A DNA stretch of 52,426 nucleotides from Acidobacteriota bacterium (lineage in GTDB: Bacteria; Acidobacteriota; Blastocatellia; Pyrinomonadales; Pyrinomonadaceae): positions 216,164-268,589 of the forward strand of contig QHXR01000003.1 of the NCBI GenBank assembly GCA_003223025.1, given 5' to 3'. Of this stretch, positions 45,328-52,426 are shown piece by piece (position 1 is the first letter of the stretch; every line of letters begins with the position of its first letter). Made by a program: the position numbers and the translations under genes. The notes below the pieces were generated by a model that had not been told where the DNA came from, ran no database searches, and worked only from the letters and a program-made list of their open reading frames with translations.

Positions 45328-46140
45328 ATGTCTGATATTTCCAAACAGCTCGTTCGGGTAACCGTGACGCCCCAGCTGAAGCGATTTCTTGGTGAACATA
45401 TTCGGCTGGGAAATCTTCTAACCTACATCTTGATGTTAGCCGGGATAATCGACCGGAACCGGAAAATTGCAATAAAGGCGCTATCGGGCGCTTCCGATGA
45501 TGACCCGGACTTAAAGTCGAAGTTGGACCAGGTTGATGAAGATGGGGCGGTCTCTGCGCTGGCGGATCACTTCAGTCTAATGAAAGAGATGATAGTTTGC
45601 CGAGCTGTAGATAATTATCTTTGCTACCTTACTGACCTTCTTTCAGTAATTTTTAAGACTCGACCTGAAACTCTCCGATCCAACGAGCAAATCAGAATCG
45701 ACCGAGTTTTGGCCCACAACTCCATGGCGGAGTTAATCTCATACATAGCCGACAAAAAGATCAATGAGCTCGCATATCAGAGTATGACCGACCTGAAGCG
45801 ATACCTTTCAGATAAGCTCGGTTTCGACCTTTTCAACGGAGACGCTCAGGAGCGATTGATTATCGAAATCATTCAGATACGAAATCTGTTAGTTCACAAC
45901 AGAGGAAAGCTAAGCGAGAAGTTCTTGGAAATCTGTCCCGAATTCGAGGGGAACATCGGCGATGAGATCAAACTCGGCACTAATCAGATGTTCGAAATAG
46001 TCAATTCTCTAAAACTAAGCATTGAAACTATCGACTCGCTCGCTCAAGCAAAGTACAACCTGACGGAAACTGTCGAGTTCGAGTTTAGAGAACCATTTAT
46101 GTCAATTAGACCAGACTCGATTCGCCCCGATCTTGCGTGA
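45328..46140 (+). CDS. HEPN-like protein (RNLLVH motif)
   Basis: The 270-aa helical protein carries RNLLVH at residues 185-190 within IEIIQIRNLLVHNRG, the Rx4H pattern of HEPN domains. In many defence and toxin systems these motifs form a metal-independent RNase site. A His-containing VLAHNSMAELISYI helix precedes it, as in RiboL-PSP/MAE-type HEPN proteins. No nucleotidyltransferase antitoxin gene adjoins. Its ATG lies 2 nt after a terminator-like hairpin. RNase activity is inferred from the motif alone; catalytically dead HEPN folds also exist. Confidence 0.7.
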   Translation: MSDISKQLVRVTVTPQLKRFLGEHIRLGNLLTYILMLAGIIDRNRKIAIKALSGASDDDPDLKSKLDQVDEDGAVSALADHFSLMKEMIVCRAVDNYLCYLTDLLSVIFKTRPETLRSNEQIRIDRVLAHNSMAELISYIADKKINELAYQSMTDLKRYLSDKLGFDLFNGDAQERLIIEIIQIRNLLVHNRGKLSEKFLEICPEFEGNIGDEIKLGTNQMFEIVNSLKLSIETIDSLAQAKYNLTETVEFEFREPFMSIRPDSIRPDLA

Positions 46141-46193
46141 GTCGCCGAGGCTACGTCCTTATAGTTAAGTCATCGGCAACTATTATCGTCGTT

Positions 46194-46802
46194 ATGAAAT
46201 CTTTACTGCTTATAATCGTACTTGCCGCCGCAACTGGGGCCCAATCGCCTGATCGATGGAAAGGACTCGTCATCGATGAAAGCACTCCGGAGAATACCAT
46301 CGCGATTCTCGGAAAACCCGAGGCCGACAAGACTGACAGCTTTCGCGTTTACAAGATCGAAGATTGGTTTACGAAAAGTATTCGAGAAAAGAAATGGCGG
46401 CGGTTGGAGTATAAGAATGTCGAGGGCTTCGACAAGGTCATCCTCGCGTTTGATACGAAACTTGTCTTCATCGAATTGAATCCAAAGAAACTCGATCCGG
46501 ATGTACTCGAGAACGCGTACGGAGTTCCCTTCACCGCGACCTTCGACAAGTTCGAACGTGCCCTCAATCCTGGTAATGTTGGTCGTGATTCTGGTCGCGT
46601 GCAATCGTATCCCGTCTTCTATTACCTCTACGCGAAGGCCCCGAAATCGATTCTGCTCGCTGGAGTTGGCAATTCAAGTATAGGTTCGCTCCTAGGCGCG
46701 AAAGCGATCAACGACGATGTCGGCTATCCGGGAAAGGTGGCTTACCTGCAGATAATATCTCGCACCTTGGAGAATCGAGACGGTATCGAGACGCTGAAGT
46801 GA
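46194..46802 (+). CDS. Secreted protein of unknown function, BamE/SmpA-like start
   Basis: A signal peptide (MKSLLLIIVLAAATGAQS) is followed by GLVIDESTPENTIAILGKPEADK, a pattern like the SmpA/BamE repeat (short helix pair, then LGxP). A 200-aa soluble remainder follows with no catalytic motif. It is probably periplasmic. ATG 46194 is preferred over the upstream TTG/GTG frame (46137), which overlaps the HEPN-like gene's end. The 5' part looks of native composition, so this may mark the edge of the island's first part. Confidence 0.65.
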   Translation: MKSLLLIIVLAAATGAQSPDRWKGLVIDESTPENTIAILGKPEADKTDSFRVYKIEDWFTKSIREKKWRRLEYKNVEGFDKVILAFDTKLVFIELNPKKLDPDVLENAYGVPFTATFDKFERALNPGNVGRDSGRVQSYPVFYYLYAKAPKSILLAGVGNSSIGSLLGAKAINDDVGYPGKVAYLQIISRTLENRDGIETLK

Positions 46803-46841
46803 GGATTGCCACACGCATCTTGGATGCGGCAAGCTTGAATC

Positions 46842-46940
46842 GGACTAAAGGTCGGTTGGTTAAGGCGCTCCCCTTCAAAAACACCTAAGGGGTGTTCTTT
46901 AAAGTGAGAGGTGCGGGTTCAAATCCTGCTTAGTCCACCA
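46842..46940 (+). tRNA. tRNA-like gene with abnormal central region
   Basis: Acceptor arms GGACTAA and TTAGTCC pair perfectly (7/7); the T arm is GCGGG-TTCAAAT-CCTGC and CCA is encoded, so the ends are tRNA-like. The D arm (GTC-GGTTGGTTAA-GGC) is normal. The 99-nt middle does not fold canonically. At the standard position the loop is CTTCAAA (anticodon UCA, as in Sec) but its stem CTCCC/AACAC does not pair. Further on, AACAC-CTAAGGG-GTGTT gives a perfect anticodon arm (AAG, Leu) but too far from the D arm. It may be a decayed class II tRNA or one with an inserted hairpin. Confidence 0.6.
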
Positions 46941-46946
46941 AACAAA

Positions 46947-47876
46947 ATGTACGCTGAGCTGAAGGCTTCGAGCGCTCGACGGCAATTTAAGTCGCTGCTT
47001 GGGCAAACAAACCATTACCTCATCACGCTCCTTGTCGGTTTGGACTCCGTTCGGGACGGCACTGCGAGAATTTCACCCACTTTCAGTACATCATGGAATC
47101 CAAAGAGTACGGAGGTCTCGGCGTTAAGGAGTCGAGAATTCGTAATAAAGGCAACGCTTTCGTGGGCGATCGATGCACTGGATGCCTATTTGGGGTTTTG
47201 CCACCGACGTCCCACGCTATATCAAGACAAGGAATTGAGTGATCGGGCCGGAGCCGCGGGTCAAAAAGTAAAGGAGAGATTCCTCGTTCTAAAAGAACAC
47301 GCTGCCGAGACAGGTGGCCTCCCTTATGAATGCATCTCCGCGCTTACGGAACTTGCCATCCAGTGGCGAAACAACGTTATTCATCATTTCGCCCAAAACC
47401 AAATCTCGGACGACGTTAGGACGATACTTCTCAACAACTCACGTTTCTTTTTGGCGACCTTCCGCAGCTTGGACGTTCAAGAACTTCTTAATCAGTTTGA
47501 CGCGAATAGGCCACCCCGGTTTAAGGAAGTGACGTCGATAGTTAGTTGCATCCATAAATTTGTTGAATTGTCCGATGGGTTCTTGATCGGGCAACTGAAC
47601 GTCGAGCTTCACTTGATTGACTGCATCGATTTCCACCTGAGGGATCAGACTCCCGACCGCATTGCCCACCTCTACAACCTCTCGAGCGAACGGAGGATAA
47701 ATAGTCTCGTTCAAACCGCGAGCAATTTTGGGTTTTCTTTCTCGGATGTTCCGTCGGCGACCAGGGAATTTGTAAAGGTGATCGAAATTTTGGCCGGATT
47801 GAAGTTCGCTGAGGCAATCCGGTTCTTTCAAAAAGAGTCGCTTGATGAAAAGAGAAATTTCCTCCGAGAGCATTAG
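46947..47876 (+). CDS. Second HEPN-like protein, starting directly after the tRNA-like gene
   Basis: The 309-aa helical protein has RNNVIH at residues 141-146 within ELAIQWRNNVIHHFAQN, again an Rx4H HEPN-type motif. An upstream helix (SWAIDALDAYLGFCHRR) is like those of large HEPN-fold proteins. The remaining about 150 residues are helical and unassigned. ATG 46947 is only 6 nt behind the tRNA CCA; the longer frame from 46911 would lie inside the tRNA and is rejected. No separate promoter fits, so it may be expressed from the tRNA transcript. Confidence 0.65.
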   Translation: MYAELKASSARRQFKSLLGQTNHYLITLLVGLDSVRDGTARISPTFSTSWNPKSTEVSALRSREFVIKATLSWAIDALDAYLGFCHRRPTLYQDKELSDRAGAAGQKVKERFLVLKEHAAETGGLPYECISALTELAIQWRNNVIHHFAQNQISDDVRTILLNNSRFFLATFRSLDVQELLNQFDANRPPRFKEVTSIVSCIHKFVELSDGFLIGQLNVELHLIDCIDFHLRDQTPDRIAHLYNLSSERRINSLVQTASNFGFSFSDVPSATREFVKVIEILAGLKFAEAIRFFQKESLDEKRNFLREH

Positions 47877-48195
47877 CAAATGTGGATTTTGGATTGCGGC
47901 TGAATATATCGAACAAGCTTCCCTGAGCATCTCACAGATCGATGAATCGAATTTACTTCGCGTCCGGGTTGCGCTGATGACATTCACACTTGGGGTGGCG
48001 GCGGTGTGGATGGTGAACGGGTTTGCGATTGCAAATCGAAATGTTCCGGTCGATCTTCCGTCCGCCATTCATGGTAATGTGCTCCTTATTTTCCCGATCG
48101 AGCAAAAGCGTATGCCTAGAGACGGCGGAGGTGGTGGCGGATGGAGAGACGAGTGCCGCGGCGACGAGCGGAAAAGGGAGCTCTGTTATCGCTAG
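47845..48195 (+). CDS. Possible small membrane protein with Gly-rich tail
   Basis: The frame overlaps the end of the previous gene. It contains one hydrophobic stretch (VALMTFTLGVAAVWMVNG) and a Gly/Arg-rich C-terminus (RDGGGGGGWRDECR). Small single-helix proteins of this style are common in related bacteria, often starting at the hydrophobic part, but here the start is uncertain and no Shine-Dalgarno is seen. Its terminus lies 25 nt before a well-defined downstream gene. Confidence 0.35.
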   Translation: MKREISSESISKCGFWIAAEYIEQASLSISQIDESNLLRVRVALMTFTLGVAAVWMVNGFAIANRNVPVDLPSAIHGNVLLIFPIEQKRMPRDGGGGGGWRDECRGDERKRELCYR

Positions 48196-48219
48196 CTTTG
48201 TTAGAGGAGGAACCAATCT

Positions 48220-48717
48220 TTGAGAGCCACGTATTTTGTCATCATCATTTTTGCAGCGGTCACGTTCTTTCCGGGCGAAGTTCGAGCACAGTCCGTGACC
48301 GATTCGGTTGACGGGTACCAGAAGGTCGTTCGACCGCTGAGCTCGCTCTGGGTGGAAACTGATTGCGAGTATGATGCGGACGAAAAGGAGCATTTCTGCG
48401 ACTATCTACGATTCTACGAAGACGGGACCGTGATCAGCGTTGTAACCAGTGGTAATCCGAACGAGATCAAACGATGGTTTCGTCGTCCTTATGGAACAAC
48501 AGGCAACTATCTGATCGACGGCTCGTCATTGCGGTTTTCGGTGACATCCGAAAGAGGAAAGATAGACTACTCCGGCTCTATATCGCGCGAGATTCTGACG
48601 ATAACTGTCCGCAGCCATATCACTGGTTGGACGGGAGTTAGAAAATATAAGTGGGTGAAACCCCGAGTTCCCGCCGCGAGATATCCAGTGGCCCGAGCCG
48701 CACGTCGGGCGGCCTAG
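48220..48717 (+). CDS. Secreted protein of unknown function, TTG start
   Basis: The 165-aa protein has a signal peptide (RATYFVIIIFAAVTFFPGEVRAQ) and a mature domain with three Cys and an aromatic-rich beta pattern (YLRFYEDGTVISVVTSGNP, then GTTGNYLIDGSSLRFSV). This resembles lipocalin-like or META-type small beta-barrels. The last 15 residues (PVARAARRAA) are basic and Ala-rich and overlap a palindromic region. The TTG at 48220 is trusted because AGAGGAGG lies 9 nt upstream and no other start fits. No function is proposed. Confidence 0.75.
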   Translation: MRATYFVIIIFAAVTFFPGEVRAQSVTDSVDGYQKVVRPLSSLWVETDCEYDADEKEHFCDYLRFYEDGTVISVVTSGNPNEIKRWFRRPYGTTGNYLIDGSSLRFSVTSERGKIDYSGSISREILTITVRSHITGWTGVRKYKWVKPRVPAARYPVARAARRAA

Positions 48718-48740
48718 CCGCTAAAACTTTTTATGGCCGT

Positions 48741-48772
48741 CGGAAAAGCGGAGCTTTTCCGCTCATCGGGCG
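48741..48772. repeat. Short palindrome CGGAAAAGCGGAGCTTTTCCG
   Basis: A 9-bp arm CGGAAAAGC with its complement GCTTTTCCG around GGA is followed by CTCATCGGGCGG. The same tail (CGCTCATCGGGCGG or its complement) recurs at 50099-50253, defining another small repeat family. Confidence 0.75.
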
Positions 48773-48902
48773 GCGCCGCCGAAAGAGCGTTCCTCAGATT
48801 GGAGCCGACGGTCGAACTTGGGAAACAACATCGGTATAATCTTCATTACCAGCTGACTTGATTCAGCAACACTCAACCAAACATTCTCCTCCCATTAACG
48901 CC

Positions 48903-49988
48903 ATGAAATCGAAGTACTTTATTTCCCTTCTCTTTATCTGTCTCCTCGTTGCAGCGGGATCTGCGCAGACAAACTATTCAGAATCGGCCGAGTATAAGCC
49001 TCGGCCGATCGCGACTCCGAAAAAGGATCGTAAAAAGAAATCCGACGAGAAAGACAAAGCCGTGACGGTAGCGGTTACCAATGTTGCGCCCGTCTCGGGC
49101 GACATAACAGTTACGATCCCGGTGGCGGTGCTTGATCGTACCGGCTCGGCGCTCGCTGGGATAAAGAAGGAAGAGCTTTCAGTGTTCGTCGATGGGGCGG
49201 AAGTTCCGGTCGTTGGATTTGAGCAGGATAAAGAACCGGTGACGATGGTCTTGGTTTTGGACAGCAGTCCTTCAACGGGACAGAGGTTCAGGACGATGCA
49301 GGAGCAGGCTTCGAAGTTGGTTGGTGCACTGCCTTTGAATATGCGGGTGATGGTCGTCGACTTCAACGTCAAATTAAATGTGCACATGCAGCCGACGACA
49401 AATCGGGCCGACGCTCTAGCGGCGATCCCGAAGGTAGCGTTTGGCGATGGGACATCGATCTATTCGGCGGTGCAGTTTATGTGGGAGAAGATCCTGTCTC
49501 AGGTGCCGGGCCGGAAGGTCGTCGTGATGATGACGGACGGAGTCGACACGACATCGCGGAATAGCAATTTCGCGAGGTCGCTGATGGAAGTCGAAAAGGA
49601 AGGTGTCACGATCTATCCGGTCTACTTCGACACAAAGAACGACGACCATACGCGGCCGGGCAACAACCGGCCGGATGACTGGATCCTTCAGGCCCTTCGT
49701 CAGAACGGCGTGTTCACGCCGGGGCTGGCTCGACTGCCGGGCTCGTCGGAGTCCGAATACAAGACCGGATTGGCTTACCTGAACGACCTCACCAGTGCTT
49801 CGGGCGGTCGAATGTTCTCGAGCGAGAAACTGGCCGACGGAACGAAATCACTTCTGGAAGAATTAGCCAACAGGTATTACGTGACGATAACCGTGCCGAG
49901 AAAAAACATCGGAAGCCGTCCGGTGCGCGTGAGAGTGAACCGGCCATCGCTCGCGGTATTCGCGCGTGGAAGCTTTCTCGATTTGTGA
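48903..49988 (+). CDS. Secreted VWFA-domain protein of acidobacterial type
   Basis: A signal peptide (FISLLFICLLVAAGSAQ) and a Lys/Arg/Asp linker are followed by an N-terminal strand-rich segment (VTIPVAVLDRTGSALAGIKK). A von Willebrand A domain follows, with MIDAS residues DSSPS (in LVLDSSPSTGQ), the Thr region GDGTSIYSAV and MTDGVD. This arrangement matches the VWFA-related family widespread in Acidobacteriota. It probably binds proteins or matrix outside the cytoplasm with Mg2+. ATG 48903 is selected for the signal peptide. At 361 aa it is of normal length. Confidence 0.9.
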   Translation: MKSKYFISLLFICLLVAAGSAQTNYSESAEYKPRPIATPKKDRKKKSDEKDKAVTVAVTNVAPVSGDITVTIPVAVLDRTGSALAGIKKEELSVFVDGAEVPVVGFEQDKEPVTMVLVLDSSPSTGQRFRTMQEQASKLVGALPLNMRVMVVDFNVKLNVHMQPTTNRADALAAIPKVAFGDGTSIYSAVQFMWEKILSQVPGRKVVVMMTDGVDTTSRNSNFARSLMEVEKEGVTIYPVYFDTKNDDHTRPGNNRPDDWILQALRQNGVFTPGLARLPGSSESEYKTGLAYLNDLTSASGGRMFSSEKLADGTKSLLEELANRYYVTITVPRKNIGSRPVRVRVNRPSLAVFARGSFLDL

Positions 49989-50085
49989 TTTCGGATTTGG
50001 GATTTGGGATTTGGGATTTGGGATTTTGGTTTTTGGTTTTTGTTTGAAATTTCAGATTTGAATTTGAAATTTGAAATTTGAAATG
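49986..50085. repeat. Tandem heptamers GGGATTT and TTTGAAA
   Basis: Starting in the stop-codon region of the VWA gene, five GGGATTT-type heptamers are followed by GGTTTTT and then by GAAATTT/TTTGAAA heptamers. The interval 49989-50319 contains these and the palindromes at 50099-50253, with no gene. Confidence 0.85.
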
Positions 50086-50098
50086 CGGTTTTACGGCT

Positions 50099-50253
50099 GT
50101 GCCGCCCGATGAGCGGAAAGGCTGTGCCTTTCCGGGAGCGCTTAAAAACTTAGGACGCTACGCCTCCAACCGCAAAGTGAGGCGTAGCCTCCAAGATTTT
50201 AGAGTCCGACGGAAAGGCGCAGTCTTTCCGCTCATCGGGCGGTGTAGCCGGAA
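50099..50253. repeat. Inverted repeat, CCGCCCGATGAGCGGAAA family
   Basis: GCCGCCCGATGAGCGGAAAG at the left is mirrored by CTTTCCGCTCATCGGGCGG at the right. Inner small dyads (AGGCTGTGCCTTTCC; GGCTACGCCTCC / GAGGCGTAGCC) lie between. It occupies the intergenic region upstream of the hydrolase's 3' end. Confidence 0.82.
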
Positions 50254-50319
50254 GAGTTGTTTGGATAACGAAATTTCGTGGAGATTTAATCGCGGAGCAG
50301 CGGTTCACTGCCGATGATC

Positions 50320-51299
50320 TTATCCGTCGACAAATCGTTTGATCGCGCTGACGACTTTGTTGACTACCTCGCGGTCGGTTGGGAAGTAGTGGGTTCCGCT
50401 TGGTAGTAGAACGAGGCGAGCATCCGGGATCGTCGATGCGAGCAGGCGTCCTTCGTCCGCGCTTACGGCGAGGTCGTCCTGGCAATGCACGACAAGTGAC
50501 GGGACTTTTACCGCGCTAAAGATCTCGCGGCCGTCTTCGCGATCATTTATCGATCTCCAGTAGCGCGCCGCGGTCTCCGGATCCGCTGCTGCGCGTTGCA
50601 GCTCGTTGAAATGCGCGATCAGTTTTGGATCGGCGTCGGGCGTAAAGAAGTTGCTTGTGAAAAGTTGGCGGAATGCCGGCGTGTCGCGGCCCCAGCCTTT
50701 TCGGATCAGTGTAATGAGAGCCTCATTTTCCTCTGCGTCATACCCGGGCCGGGCTTTCGATCCACGTGAGTACGCACCGTAGAAGACCAGCCGCTCGACG
50801 CGCTCCGGGTGCTCGGCCGCATACATCGCAGACGTCCATCCGCCCTCCGAGATGCCAAGCAGGATCGCGGGTTTCGCGTTCATGCTCGTCAGCACGGCAT
50901 GAAGATCCATCTGACGGGTCTCCTCGGAAAAGTCGCCGTCCCATCGATCCGACAGACCGATACCCCGCCCGTCATAACGGACCACCGTGTAGTGGTCGGC
51001 GAGCCGCTCCAGAAATAGCGAAGGTCAGGCCACTCCCATTCCTTTTCGAGATGAGTGAAATGGCCGAGCACACGCACAAGCAACGGCCCCGAACCCGTCA
51101 TCGAATATGCGATACCGACGCCGTCGGAAGTATTACAGAATCGGATCCCCTGCTGTGTGCGATCGTCGTTGGCATCGCTGAGGATCGCCGTCGGCTGGTC
51201 GTCGTGCGAATCCAAAGACACGAGAGCTGAGCCGTCTTCGAGACAGAAGTTCAGAGTCGCGTCGGCGTAGGACCGTTTACATTTCGGGCATTGCTTCAT
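50320..51299 (-). pseudogene. Zinc-ribbon/alpha-beta hydrolase, split by a one-base frameshift
   Basis: The first reading frame (from ATG 51299) gives a zinc ribbon CPKCKRSYADATLNFCLEDG, then the hydrolase start DGVGIAYSMTGSGPLLV. It reaches DLRYF near 51020 and runs out of register. The next frame continues LERLADHYTVVRYDGRGIGLSD with nucleophile elbow GISEGGW, acid CQDDL and catalytic His in SGTHYF, to the stop at 50320. One extra T in the CGCTATTT run at about 51016-51022 would restore the whole 327-residue protein. It is either a real frameshift in a homopolymer or a read error. The family is often fused to signalling or regulatory domains in this phylum. Confidence 0.87.
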
Positions 51300-51440
51300 C
51301 GGGCTTATCACGGATAGACGAGATTATAGCCTATGCCGCGCGTGACCACGTTGATTTCCAAAACAATCTGAGCACGCCGACGCCTGTCGGCCTGGTCAAA
51401 TTTTCCTGCCGCGGATTTTCGCGGATGACGCGGATCGTCT

Positions 51441-51525
51441 TGGGATTTGGGATTTGGGATTTGGGATTTGGGATTTGGGATAATTTGGGATCTGAAATTT
51501 GAAATTTGAAAATTTGAAATGTGAA
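51441..51525. repeat. Tandem heptamers GGGATTT then GAAATTT
   Basis: Five GGGATTT units followed by GAAATTT/AAATTTG units, near-identical in organisation to 49986-50085. It lies in the 580-nt gene-free interval 51312-51892, next to a short GCGGATTTTCGCGGATGACG motif of the CCGCAGATAA-type family. Confidence 0.85.
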
Positions 51526-51545
51526 ATCTCGGACCTGAGATTTAG

Positions 51546-51755
51546 GCCGCGTAGCGGACAGCCGAATTTAGCCGTGGGTGAGCGAAGCGTAGCCCACGGT
51601 TCTCGTATCCACATTCATCCCGTCGCGTCAGCGACGGTCGAATCACTGATCAATTAATTCGTACGTCGCTACGCGACGCGGACCTTAACTCACTCGAGAC
51701 CGTGGGCGTCGCTCCGCTTTGCCCACGGCTAAATTCGGTCGTCGCTATCGCGACC
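51546..51755. repeat. 210-nt composite palindrome, CCGTGGG family
   Basis: The outer arms GCCGAATTTAGCCGTGGG / CCCACGGCTAAATTCGG are mirrored. Inside are CGTCGCGTCAGCGACGG and CGTCGCTACGCGACG palindromes and a central AATTAATT. It is closely related in layout to 23164-23382. Confidence 0.85.
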
Positions 51756-51892
51756 CGATCGGAAGGCGGAGCCTTTCAAGTTTTTTTGAGCGCTTGCACG
51801 GATTGAGTCACGGCTCGTTCAAAATGGTGTGTTCGTCGCTGTCCGGTATTCGTCAGACGTGTATAAATCTTTTGATCTCAATAATTAATTGA

Positions 51893-52213
51893 ATGGCATC
51901 AACGTTGCAATATTCCCTGCGAATGCCGCGATCGGTCGCGGCCGGGGAGGATCGAAAGATGAGGAAGCCTGAAACTAACTTCGACAATGTCACTAGTGAT
52001 GAAAGGTTCTCTCGCCGCGAACAGTGCGGCGTTGAGATCTTCGAACACGACATTATCACCCGCGTCAGAACCTCGAATGAGATGTTGGTCAAGCGCTCGC
52101 TGCCGAGGCTCATCGTGACAGACGCCGTCAACGCGACCCGCGACTTTGTCACCAAGCGAAGATCCGAGTTCCGCGAGCTTGATGCGTTCCTGAAGTCAGT
52201 CACATCGCTTTAA
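51893..52213 (+). CDS. Possible small hypothetical protein
   Basis: A 106-codon frame with no recognised motif; the C-terminal half could form a charged helix (RDFVTKRRSEFRELDAFL). The reverse strand carries a frame of similar length here, and no Shine-Dalgarno supports the start (ATG 51893 or 51923). It ends just before another heptamer tract (52214-52290). Support is weak. Confidence 0.3.
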   Translation: MASTLQYSLRMPRSVAAGEDRKMRKPETNFDNVTSDERFSRREQCGVEIFEHDIITRVRTSNEMLVKRSLPRLIVTDAVNATRDFVTKRRSEFRELDAFLKSVTSL

Positions 52214-52337
52214 TCTGGGATTTCGGATTTGGGATCTCAAATTTGAGATTTGAAAGTTGGAATTTGGCGTTTCAAATCCGAGATCCCAAATCACTAGCGT
52301 TGCGTTAAAAGTCGAATAACTGCAATTGGTTACAGGA

Positions 52338-52351
52338 TTGCTCTTTGAAAA
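52338..52351 (+). promoter_or_regulatory. BoxA-like sequence at the window end
   Basis: TTGCTCTTTGAAAA resembles the boxA antitermination element (TGCTCTTTAACA) found in leaders of rRNA operons and some CRISPR arrays. An AT-rich stretch follows to the end of the window. What it precedes is outside the window. Confidence 0.3.
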
Positions 52352-52426
52352 ACTGTAAATATGATTGTTGAAACAGCGTGTTTATGGGCGTTTTGTCGAA
52401 AATGTTGATGCTCAGAATCTGTAGAA

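Noticed and set aside
46842-46940. Functional selenocysteine tRNA
   Set aside because: The CTTCAAA loop is Sec-like but its stem does not pair and the D arm is of ordinary type; no selA, selB or selenoprotein is seen in the window.
52338-52426. Start of a CRISPR array ending in GTTGAAAC
   Set aside because: Only one possible repeat end is present; no second copy occurs at a plausible spacing before the window ends.

Overview
The window looks like a chromosomal stretch from a member of the Acidobacteriota, most likely the Blastocatellia/Pyrinomonadaceae side. This is an inference. It rests on an Oar-type TonB-dependent receptor with an N-terminal carboxypeptidase-regulatory domain, a VWFA-domain protein of the acidobacterial type, zinc-ribbon fusions, and intergenic DNA packed with palindromic and heptanucleotide repeats. 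No rRNA gene is present, so placement cannot be confirmed here.

Region 1 (1-21.5 kb) holds the end of a CocE/NonD hydrolase, a CpxRA-like two-component pair, and a dispersed gene set that reads as a peptidoglycan amino-sugar salvage pathway. On the minus strand are nagA, a large TonB-dependent receptor, and an AmiE-like serine hydrolase fused to a NamZ/DUF1343 muramidase. At the centre a LysR regulator is divergent from a BadF/BadG-type amino-sugar kinase. On the plus strand are murQ (interrupted by one in-frame TAA), a sodium/solute symporter and a secreted GH3 NagZ. Together these could cleave wall fragments outside the inner membrane, import MurNAc/GlcNAc, phosphorylate them, and feed them through MurQ and NagA to GlcN-6-P.

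Region 2 (21.5-38.7 kb) is mostly housekeeping: lysA, an MFS exporter, a helical-repeat protein, a HAD hydrolase, a GlcD-like FAD oxidase, a CAP-domain protein, uvrB, purC, a Fis-like HTH protein, a MOSC protein, and groES-groEL under a CIRCE operator. Two small mobile-type genes sit among them. One is a REP-associated tyrosine transposase bracketed by inverted REP-like palindromes. The other is a GxxExxY (PD-(D/E)XK-like) gene bracketed by its own inverted repeat.

Region 3 (38.7-48.2 kb) is a foreign-looking accessory island starting at the groEL terminator. It carries a P-loop ATPase coupled to a small membrane protein, an OLD-family ATPase/TOPRIM nuclease, two proteins with HEPN-like Rx4H motifs, and unknown helical proteins. 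Two extra copies of the groEL 3' end punctuate it, one degenerate and one almost identical to the real gene, and several cargo genes start directly behind terminator-like hairpins. A tRNA-like gene with an abnormal central region lies near its right side. No integrase is visible.

Region 4 (48.2-52.4 kb) has secreted proteins, a VWA protein, a frameshifted zinc-ribbon/alpha-beta hydrolase, and long repeat-rich intergenic DNA.

The most distinctive features of the window are: (i) the groEL-3'-end cassette-like island; (ii) palindromic repeats inserted in frame inside conserved genes (AmiE-NamZ, lysA, FAD oxidase), with the same peptide in two unrelated proteins; (iii) the RAYT/REP and GxxExxY/inverted-repeat units; and (iv) the salvage cluster with a broken murQ.
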